A stretch of DNA of 5,336 nucleotides from NCBI GenBank assembly GCA_002361425.1, contig DESW01000015.1:1-5336 (forward strand), given 5' to 3'. This stretch comes from Candidatus Saccharibacteria bacterium UBA3304 (lineage in GTDB: Bacteria; Patescibacteriota; Saccharimonadia; Saccharimonadales; Saccharimonadaceae). This document shows positions 1 to 4,067 of the stretch, piece after piece. The translations under genes and the position numbers were made by a program. Under the pieces are notes generated by a model that was given only the letters and a program-made list of their open reading frames with translations, had not been told where the DNA came from and ran no database searches. The stretch's first letter is position 1, and every line of letters starts with the position of its first letter.

Positions 1-313
1 CGTAAATGCTCTGAGCAACGAAGCCTCCGAAGCCGAACAAGATGTAAAGCAAGAAGATGATGAGACGGAAATAGTGGCTAGCAGCAGCATTCATTTGGAA
101 GACGGTATTATCGATGCTAGCGTCACTCTGAGAGAAGTAGATCAAGACGAGGCTCATAGCGACAATCATGATGGCGACGATGGTCCAGATAAACACTACG
201 CCAATACGAGAACGCTTAATATGAAGCACAACATACTCGTCCTGCTCGAGGTCGATTTCTGGGAAGTCCTTGGCGCTGCGAGCGTGCTGGACCTTTGATA
301 GCTCTGCTTTCAT
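1..313 (-). CDS. PH-like (bPH) membrane protein, N-terminal part, cut by window edge
   Basis: The frame is open from an ATG at 313 down to base 1 (104 codons, no stop) and continues outside the window. The product starts MKAELSKVQHARSAKDFPEI, followed by a short acidic stretch and the segment DEYVVLHIKRSRIG. That segment resembles the juxtamembrane N-terminus of bacterial PH-like (bPH2/YdbS-type) membrane proteins. Two hydrophobic segments are visible: about residues 38-61, and about 82-102 running to the edge, joined by a short polar loop. The PH-like domain itself would lie beyond the edge, so family assignment rests on the N-terminal layout. The start is supported by GGAG 8 nt upstream of the ATG (minus-strand reading of 322-325) and a good promoter. 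Its exact role is unknown; proteins of this family are generally envelope proteins of uncharacterised function. It is not the same gene copy as the PH-like fragment at the right edge if the molecule is linear. Confidence 0.72.
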   Translation of the reverse strand, partial: MKAELSKVQHARSAKDFPEIDLEQDEYVVLHIKRSRIGVVFIWTIVAIMIVAMSLVLIYFSQSDASIDNTVFQMNAAASHYFRLIIFLLYILFGFGGFVAQSIY

Positions 314-370
314 AATTAGATCTCCGTCTAATCTATTATTTGCTAGATTATATCATAAATCTCGCGAGAT
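314..370 (-). repeat. Cluster of inverted repeats in the PH-like gene promoter and leader
   Basis: Three perfect dyads lie in 57 bp. ATCTCGCGAGAT (359-370) is a 12-bp palindrome sitting between the -35 and -10 boxes. TAATCTA (329-335) and TAGATTA (344-350) are 7-bp inverted arms with an 8-base loop, overlapping the -10 box and start site. In the leader, ATTAG (minus, 332-328) can pair with CTAAT (minus, 319-315), placing the GGAG ribosome-binding site in the loop. The arms share a TAGATTAG-like core, so the last two pairings compete. Operator or leader regulation is inferred only; short palindromes also arise by chance in AT-rich DNA. Confidence 0.4.
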
Positions 371-375
371 GACAA
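347..375 (-). promoter_or_regulatory. sigma70-type promoter for the PH-like gene
   Basis: Reading the minus strand, TTGTCA (375-370) is followed after 17 bp by TATAAT (352-347). The TG one base before the -10 (355-354) also makes it an extended -10. The expected transcription start is near 340, giving a leader of about 27 nt that carries GGAG (325-322) 8 nt before the ATG. The -35 lies just past the stop codon of the dnaJ-like gene. This is the one clear promoter here that gives an ordinary SD-bearing leader. Confidence 0.75.
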
Positions 376-377
376 GA

Positions 378-1271
378 TTAATGGAAGAGGCCGCGTTTTT
401 TCGCTTTAGCGAATTCCTCGATAAGCTCTTTTTGCTTCTTGTTGAGATTCTTTGGAATTTCAACATTGATCGTGACAATATGTGGGCCACGCTGGTCAGT
501 GCCGAGACGTGGAGCGCCGTGACCGGAGAGCTTGAAGTTAGTACCAGGCTGGGTGCCGGCCGGGACTTTCATCGTAATTTCGCCGTCGACAGTTTCAACT
601 TTTACCTCTGTACCGAGCACTGCGTCGGTCATAGGAATCGTAATTTCGGAAAGAATAAGATCACCTTCGCGAGTGAGAGTCTTGTGAGCACGAACACGAA
701 CCTCGACGTAGAGATCGCCACGCTGACCATCAGCGTTTGGAGCTTCCCCGCCCTTGCCGCCGAGGCGGATGGACTGACCGTCATAAATACCGGCTGGAAT
801 CTTGAGCTTGATTTGCTCACCTTCAACGGAAATAGTCTTGGTTGCGCCGAAGATAGCTTCTTCAAAGTCAATCGTGATACTAGTACGATAGTCGCGACCA
901 CGGCGAGCTGCGCGGAAACCGCCACCGCCGAACATTGCATTAATGATATCTTCAAAGCCACCGCCACCGAAGTCGAAGTTAAAGCTCTGGCCATTGCCAC
1001 CGAATCCGCCGAAGCCACCACCGAATGGGTTACCGCCGCCATCGCCGCCAACACCGGCATGGCCGAATTGATCGTAGCGACTGCGCTTGGTTTTATCACT
1101 CAAAACAGAATAGGCTTCGTTAGCTTCCTTGAATTTCTCTTCTGCCTCTTTGTTACCAGGATTTTTGTCTGGGTGGTATTTAACGGCAAGCTTACGGAAA
1201 GCCTTCTTAATTTCGTCATCGGATGCGTCTTTGCTGACGCCTAGAACCTCATAATAGTCACGTTTGCTCAT
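378..1271 (-). CDS. DnaJ/CbpA-type co-chaperone (class B, no zinc finger)
   Basis: A 297-residue Hsp40 that would stimulate the DnaK ATPase and deliver unfolded clients in the cytoplasm. The J domain spans about residues 1-68 (starting SKRDYYEVLGVSKDAS) with the essential HPD triad at 33-35. A very glycine- and phenylalanine-rich linker follows (about 69-128), then a DnaJ C-terminal substrate-binding region (about 129-285) with DYRTSITIDFEEAIFGATK and the later PAGTQPGTNFKLSGHGAP. The four CxxCxGxG zinc motifs of classical DnaJ are absent; the whole protein contains no cysteine. It is therefore class B, like CbpA, although it sits behind a CIRCE element as heat-shock dnaJ genes do. The ATG at 1271 has no Shine-Dalgarno sequence and lies about 3 nt from the predicted transcription start, so the mRNA should be leaderless. 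Neither dnaK nor grpE is in the window. Family assignment is firm; whether it is the organism's main DnaJ is unknown. Confidence 0.95.
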   Translation of the reverse strand: MSKRDYYEVLGVSKDASDDEIKKAFRKLAVKYHPDKNPGNKEAEEKFKEANEAYSVLSDKTKRSRYDQFGHAGVGGDGGGNPFGGGFGGFGGNGQSFNFDFGGGGFEDIINAMFGGGGFRAARRGRDYRTSITIDFEEAIFGATKTISVEGEQIKLKIPAGIYDGQSIRLGGKGGEAPNADGQRGDLYVEVRVRAHKTLTREGDLILSEITIPMTDAVLGTEVKVETVDGEITMKVPAGTQPGTNFKLSGHGAPRLGTDQRGPHIVTINVEIPKNLNKKQKELIEEFAKAKKRGLFH

Positions 1272-1280
1272 ACTTCAAAA

Positions 1281-1309
1281 AGTATAGCACTTAGCACTCT
1301 ACCCTGCAA
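1281..1309 (-). promoter_or_regulatory. Promoter of the dnaJ-like gene, probably leaderless
   Basis: On the minus strand an extended -10, TGC followed by TATACT (1286-1281), ends 9 bases before the ATG. The predicted start of transcription (about 1274) is therefore only about 3 nt from the A of the ATG at 1271. A weak -35 (TTGCAG, 1309-1304) at 17-bp spacing falls inside the CIRCE repeat. No Shine-Dalgarno sequence fits between promoter and start. Confidence 0.65.
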
Positions 1310-1318
1310 GAGTGCTAA
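1291..1318. promoter_or_regulatory. CIRCE element (HrcA operator), variant spacing
   Basis: TTAGCACTC (1291-1299) and GAGTGCTAA (1310-1318) are perfect inverted 9-mers identical to the CIRCE consensus arms bound by the heat-shock repressor HrcA. They are separated by 10 bases rather than the usual 9; counted with the next base pair, the arms are 10 bp with an 8-base centre. The repeat covers the -35 region and part of the spacer of the dnaJ-like promoter, so bound HrcA should block polymerase. It abuts the stop codon of the upstream EamA gene (1319-1321). HrcA is not encoded in the window. Confidence 0.9.
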
Positions 1319-2269
1319 TTAGTTCATGACAAGGATGCCAACCACGATAAGGACGGCGGCAATGAGGTATTGGGCGAGAATTTTATGCGTGATGCGCTTG
1401 CCGTGAATAAACTTCGGGAAGACGCGGCCGAGGAGGAGCGTAAAGATGAAGAAGGAGATGAAGAGACCGGCAACCTTGCTAACGGCGGTCATCATCGCAA
1501 TAACTGGAACGACGAGAAGACCATACTTGTAGAGGAATTCGCCTGCCGTGAAGGCAATATTGTCGCCGACGAGAGCGGCCATATTACGAGTGTGACTCTT
1601 ACTAGTTACGAAGGTAGTTTTGAGAGCTTTGCGCCAGGAATGGCGGCAAATAAAGATGAGGATGACCATGAGGGCGGAGCCGATCTCGAAGAAGAAGAGG
1701 CCGCGGCCAAAAAGCGAGACGTCAGCCGTGAAGCCTTTGACGAAGTAGGCGTAGACGACGTCGGAAAGAATCGAGAAGAAGGCACTCGTAATTGTAAGGC
1801 GAGCGACGGTGAGATTTGGCGCCGAACGCTCTTTCTTGCTAGTGCTACCGAAGACGATGATGAGGATGGCGGCCATAATAATAGCAAGACCAATGCCCTG
1901 CATGGCCGTGACGTTTTCGCCAAGGATAGCGACGCCGAGGCCGAGCGAGATGAGCGGGCTAAGCTGGCCGAAGATATTTACATCAGCCGCGTCGCCGGTC
2001 TGAAGTGCTTTGAAATAGTAAATCGAACCAACTACGTTGATAGCGCCAGCAAGAATGAGGCCACAGGCGTTATAAAAAGGCAAAATAAAGACGGCGCGAC
2101 CGAAGATAGCGAGCAAGATGAGCATCGTCATAACGAAGCTTGGCAGGCGACCCAAAATGAGAGCGCCGGCGCGTTTTTTCGGCAGCGCAATATCCGTGAG
2201 GTAGTTTTCAAGATAACTGCCGCTCACATAGAAAAAATTCGCGAAAATCGGGAAGATTGCCCACAACAT
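1319..2269 (-). CDS. EamA/DMT-superfamily multi-pass membrane transporter
   Basis: A 316-residue, strongly hydrophobic protein with about ten membrane segments in two halves. The first half ends in a typical EamA signature (about residues 87-141): a KALQTGDAADVNIFGQLSPL stretch leading to ILGENVTAMQGIG and a hydrophobic helix. The polar link SKKERSAPN (about 144-152) separates it from the second half, which again has a conserved proline in a helix (VVPVIAMM, about 253-260), a long terminal helix pair and a basic loop near 288-296. Members export or import small metabolites (amino acids, nucleosides, sugars); the substrate cannot be read from sequence. The ATG at 2269 lies where transcription from the TATAAT at 2281-2276 should begin, so a leaderless mRNA is expected. 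It diverges from the MscS gene. Its stop codon directly touches the CIRCE of the dnaJ-like gene downstream, so any readthrough into that gene would bypass HrcA control. Confidence 0.85.
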   Translation of the reverse strand: MLWAIFPIFANFFYVSGSYLENYLTDIALPKKRAGALILGRLPSFVMTMLILLAIFGRAVFILPFYNACGLILAGAINVVGSIYYFKALQTGDAADVNIFGQLSPLISLGLGVAILGENVTAMQGIGLAIIMAAILIIVFGSTSKKERSAPNLTVARLTITSAFFSILSDVVYAYFVKGFTADVSLFGRGLFFFEIGSALMVILIFICRHSWRKALKTTFVTSKSHTRNMAALVGDNIAFTAGEFLYKYGLLVVPVIAMMTAVSKVAGLFISFFIFTLLLGRVFPKFIHGKRITHKILAQYLIAAVLIVVGILVMN

Positions 2270-2275
2270 GTCTCT

Positions 2276-2288
2276 ATTATACTATAAT
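2276..2288. promoter_or_regulatory. Symmetric bidirectional promoter between EamA and MscS genes
   Basis: ATTATACTATAAT is a perfect palindrome around the single base 2282. It contains a TATAAT -10 box on each strand (2281-2276 on minus, 2283-2288 on plus). With the usual 7 bases from -10 to start, transcription would begin at about 2269 on minus and 2295 on plus, which are exactly the first bases of the two ATG codons, each 13 bp from the centre. Neither side has a Shine-Dalgarno sequence, and -35 matches are weak on both sides (for example TTGCCC at 2257-2262 for plus). Confidence 0.7.
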
Positions 2289-2294
2289 GTGCTT

Positions 2295-3104
2295 ATGGAT
2301 AATTTCTGGCTTAGCCTAAAAGACCAACTAACTGCGAACACGATTCTTAGCTCTGTCGCCGTTATTCTTGTTAACTTCATTATTTATACCGTTATCAGCC
2401 GCGCGATCCGCAACCGCCGCGAGAAGCATGATTTGAAGCTTGCAATCGGCAACAAGAGCCGCACTTACATTAACTTGTTCGTGAGCGTCTTGCGCTACTT
2501 CATGATTTTGCTTACGGCGCTTATTGTACTCAAGATCAACCACGTTGACGTGTCAGCAATTCTCGCGAGCGTCGGTGTGATTTCCGTAATCGTCGGTCTT
2601 GCCTTGCAGGATGCTTTGAAGGATATTATTCGCGGTATCGCGCTCATTGGCGATAGCTACTTCCAGGTTGGCGACTGGGTCACTCTCGATGGCGACATTG
2701 AGGGGCGCGTGGTTGTGATTGGCTTGAAGACCACTCGTATCATGAACACCGCTGACGGTAGCGTTATCTCGATTGCAAACCGCAATATCGAGAAGGTGAA
2801 GGTTGCAGGCGATCATTTCCTTTACAATATTCCGCTTCCATATGAGCTCAAGGTGAGCCGCGCGGAAGAGATTATTGAAGAAATTATGGAGCAGCTCAGA
2901 AAAGAAAGTTCCGTACGCGAGTGTAAGTATCTCGGCGTGCAGGAGCTGGGCGAGTCCAGCGTTGCTTACCGCGTACGCGTAGACCAGGCGCAAGGTAAGA
3001 AAGTCGTTGCTAAGCGCGCGCTAAATAAGATAATCTTGCAGACCTGCGAGCGCCATCGCGTTGCGATTCCATACAAGCAGATTGATATTCATAACATTAA
3101 ATAA
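2295..3104 (+). CDS. MscS-type small-conductance mechanosensitive channel
   Basis: A 269-residue protein starting MDNFWLSLKDQLTANT. Three membrane segments fit the minimal MscS plan: TM1 about 16-37, TM2 about 58-80, and pore helix TM3 about 85-119. TM3 has the small-residue pattern and the VGLALQDALKDIIRGIAL stretch typical of the family. A beta-domain follows: QVGDWVTLDGDIEGRV (about 124-139), TTRIMNTADGSVISIANRNI (about 146-165, the counterpart of the MRTADGKIIVIPN region in E. coli MscS), then an alpha/beta C-terminal domain. Such channels open on membrane tension to release solutes during osmotic downshock. An in-frame ATG at 2268 would add nine residues, but I prefer 2295: it coincides with the predicted transcription start of the TATAAT at 2283-2288, the upstream ATG would lie upstream of that promoter, and it has no Shine-Dalgarno sequence. 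It diverges from the EamA gene; a sparse terminator region follows. Confidence 0.9.
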   Translation: MDNFWLSLKDQLTANTILSSVAVILVNFIIYTVISRAIRNRREKHDLKLAIGNKSRTYINLFVSVLRYFMILLTALIVLKINHVDVSAILASVGVISVIVGLALQDALKDIIRGIALIGDSYFQVGDWVTLDGDIEGRVVVIGLKTTRIMNTADGSVISIANRNIEKVKVAGDHFLYNIPLPYELKVSRAEEIIEEIMEQLRKESSVRECKYLGVQELGESSVAYRVRVDQAQGKKVVAKRALNKIILQTCERHRVAIPYKQIDIHNIK

Positions 3105-3123
3105 AAAAGCGGCATCTAGGCCG
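3103..3123 (-). terminator. Probable intrinsic terminator of the tRNA-Gly transcript
   Basis: On the minus strand CGGC (3123-3120), a six-base loop and GCCG (3113-3110) form a 4-bp GC stem. It is followed by one C and a run of six T (3108-3103). The stem is short, so strength is uncertain. It points toward the end of the mscS gene, whose stop codon overlaps the T-run. In the plus direction the same stem has only a poor U-tract, so it would be a weak mscS terminator. Confidence 0.5.
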
Positions 3124-3127
3124 TTAA

Positions 3128-3148
3128 ATTGGTGCGGGTAGAGGGAGT
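3128..3148 (-). repeat. Second copy of the tRNA-Gly 3' end (partial tRNA, direct repeat)
   Basis: These 21 bp are identical to 3193-3213, which hold the 3' end of the tRNA gene: the end of the T loop, the 3' half of the T stem, the 3' acceptor strand, the discriminator A, CCA and two further bases. Identity stops sharply at both ends. The copy lies 65 bp downstream in the tRNA's transcription direction and before the terminator, so it should be in the same primary transcript. It is not a complete tRNA: no matching 5' acceptor strand, D arm or anticodon arm lies beside it. It could be a relic of a tandem tRNA, or an att-like footprint of a past integration. Confidence 0.85.
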
Positions 3149-3181
3149 ATGGCTTCGCCATATTGCCCGGCGCATTGCGCC
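3148..3181 (-). other. Two short hairpins in the spacer between the tRNA and its 3'-end copy
   Basis: Two compact stem-loops stand side by side. TATGGC/GCCATA with a three-base loop (6 bp, 3148-3153 with 3157-3162) touches the duplicated tRNA 3' end. GGCGC/GCGCC with a three-base loop (5 bp, 3169-3173 with 3177-3181) follows. Next to the first hairpin, CGGG on the minus strand (3169-3166) could pair with CCCG (3138-3135) in the duplicated acceptor strand, giving a crude minihelix ending in CCA. These may be processing signals in the tRNA trailer; no function can be assigned from sequence. Confidence 0.45.
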
Positions 3182-3194
3182 AATTCTGTTCCAT

Positions 3195-3269
3195 TGGTGC
3201 GGGTAGAGGGAGTCGGACCCTCATCTCTTGCTTGGGAAGCAAATATAATAGCCGCTATACGATACCCGC
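3195..3269 (-). tRNA. tRNA-Gly (anticodon CCC), CCA encoded
   Basis: The 75-nt gene folds as a cloverleaf. The acceptor stem GCGGGTA/TACCCGC has 7 perfect pairs, with discriminator A and genomically encoded CCA (minus, 3197-3195). The D loop AGCGGCTA keeps the GG pair. The anticodon stem TTTGC/GCAAG has one G-U pair, and its loop TTCCCAA puts CCC at 3236-3234, reading GGG glycine codons. The T stem GAGGG/CCCTC is perfect. Oddities: the T loop is TCCGACT, so position 55 is C instead of the near-universal U; the D stem has a U-U mismatch at its inner pair and a G-U pair at its outer end; and base 9 is C. It may still be functional, since the acceptor, anticodon and T stems are intact. The predicted transcription start is only about 4 nt upstream, leaving almost no 5' leader. 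Confidence 0.93.
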
Positions 3270-3279
3270 GACTGGTTTG

Positions 3280-3288
3280 ATTATAGCA
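3280..3288 (-). promoter_or_regulatory. Extended -10 promoter of tRNA-Gly
   Basis: On the minus strand TGC followed by TATAAT (3288-3280) is a perfect extended -10. Transcription should start near 3273, about 4 nt before the tRNA 5' end at 3269. No good -35 is visible at 16-18 bp (best about 3/6). The region where it would lie falls inside the spacer of the oppositely directed methyltransferase promoter, so the two promoters are interleaved and probably exclude each other. Confidence 0.7.
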
Positions 3289-3292
3289 TAAT

Positions 3293-3321
3293 TTGACAAA
3301 ACATAAGAAATTTGGTATAAT
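3293..3321 (+). promoter_or_regulatory. Consensus promoter of the SpoU/TrmH methyltransferase gene, leaderless
   Basis: TTGACA (3293-3298), 17 bp, then TATAAT (3316-3321) is a perfect sigma70 consensus at ideal spacing, with TGG before the -10 making it extended as well. A second TATAAT follows directly (3322-3327). The predicted start from the first box is about 3328, two bases from the ATG at 3330, so the mRNA would be leaderless; there is no Shine-Dalgarno sequence. Confidence 0.85.
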
Positions 3322-3329
3322 TATAATAT

Positions 3330-4067
3330 ATGAAGCTTCAAAAATACAAAAGAGATTCAGAGGTCAGTTACGCGATGGGTGCTACCCTTGTGGCCGAGCT
3401 CCTAAAAACAAACCCACGCGCCATTACGCGCGTTTTTCTCCGCCCTACCGAGAAGCGCGGCGAGGACCTCGAGAAGATTCTGACCGATTTGAAGCTAAAA
3501 AATATCGAGATTATTGAATCAACCAAGGCTTTTAATATTCTTGGCGCAAAAGACAATTGTTTGCTAATGGCCGAGTTCGCTAAGGATATCGCAAATTCTT
3601 ATTTCGACGTCGACGAAAGCCCTACACGTGTCATTCTTGTAAATCCATCCGATTCGGGCAACCTTGGCACAATTATGCGTAGCGCAGTCGCGTTTGGCTA
3701 TACTACGCTCGAAATCGTGATGCCGGGCGTCGATCCGTACGACCCGAAGGTTATTCGCGCTTCAATGGGTGCGGTTTTTCATCTCAATATTAAGATTGTT
3801 TCTGACATCGCTAAGCTGAAGGTCGACAAGAACTGTTTGGCTTTCGTGCTCGACGATAAGGCTGTTTCGCTTGAGTCAATCAACTCTGAGACTTATCACG
3901 GTTGCCCGCCAGATTTAATTTTTGGCAACGAGGCTGCTGGCCTACCGAAAGATTTCTGCCAGAAGACAGGCGCAACGCCAGTTTATATTCGCCAAAGCGA
4001 AAATGTAGACAGCCTAAACCTAGGCGTCGCCGCATCGATTGCGATGCACTATTTCTCGGTGGTTTGA
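3330..4067 (+). CDS. SpoU/TrmH-family RNA 2'-O-ribose methyltransferase
   Basis: A 245-residue protein with all three SPOUT knot motifs that bind S-adenosylmethionine. Motif 1 is NPSDSGNLGTIMRSAVAFG (105-123, with Asn105 and the probable catalytic Arg117), motif 2 is LIFGNEAAGLP (196-206), and motif 3 is SLNLGVAASIAMHYF (228-242). The N-terminal ~95 residues form the substrate-recognition part seen in longer family members such as RlmB and TsnR; a hydrophobic VILVN strand opens the catalytic domain. It methylates a ribose in rRNA or tRNA; the target cannot be told from sequence. The first ATG at 3330 fits both the alignment and the promoter. It diverges from tRNA-Gly and runs tail-to-tail into the next gene, with the last 19 bp overlapping. 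It ends in TGA, consistent with standard stop usage. Confidence 0.93.
   Translation: MKLQKYKRDSEVSYAMGATLVAELLKTNPRAITRVFLRPTEKRGEDLEKILTDLKLKNIEIIESTKAFNILGAKDNCLLMAEFAKDIANSYFDVDESPTRVILVNPSDSGNLGTIMRSAVAFGYTTLEIVMPGVDPYDPKVIRASMGAVFHLNIKIVSDIAKLKVDKNCLAFVLDDKAVSLESINSETYHGCPPDLIFGNEAAGLPKDFCQKTGATPVYIRQSENVDSLNLGVAASIAMHYFSVV

Noticed and set aside
909..1066. Repeated CCGCCACC-like units, possible DNA repeat array
   Set aside because: These encode the Gly/Phe-rich linker of the dnaJ-like protein; the repetition is explained by the protein sequence.
270..1244. Long plus-strand open frame (324 codons) opposite the dnaJ-like gene
   Set aside because: It is antisense to a clear J-domain protein, its translation shows no recognisable domain, and it arises from the codon bias and glycine repeats of the real gene.
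1291..1318. CIRCE hairpin as an intrinsic terminator for the EamA transcript
   Set aside because: No T-run follows the stem on the minus strand, and the arms match the HrcA operator exactly.
1370..2287. Long plus-strand open frame (305 codons) opposite the EamA gene
   Set aside because: The translation is a run of charged residues typical of the antisense of a hydrophobic membrane protein; the minus frame has a clear EamA signature.
2268..2294. Upstream in-frame ATG for the MscS gene, adding nine residues
   Set aside because: It lies upstream of the -10 box that best explains transcription and overlaps the start of the divergent gene. The added residues come from the promoter palindrome and match nothing in the family.
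3128..3213. Two-unit CRISPR-like repeat
   Set aside because: The repeat is the 3' end of a tRNA gene, there are only two copies, and no cas gene is nearby.
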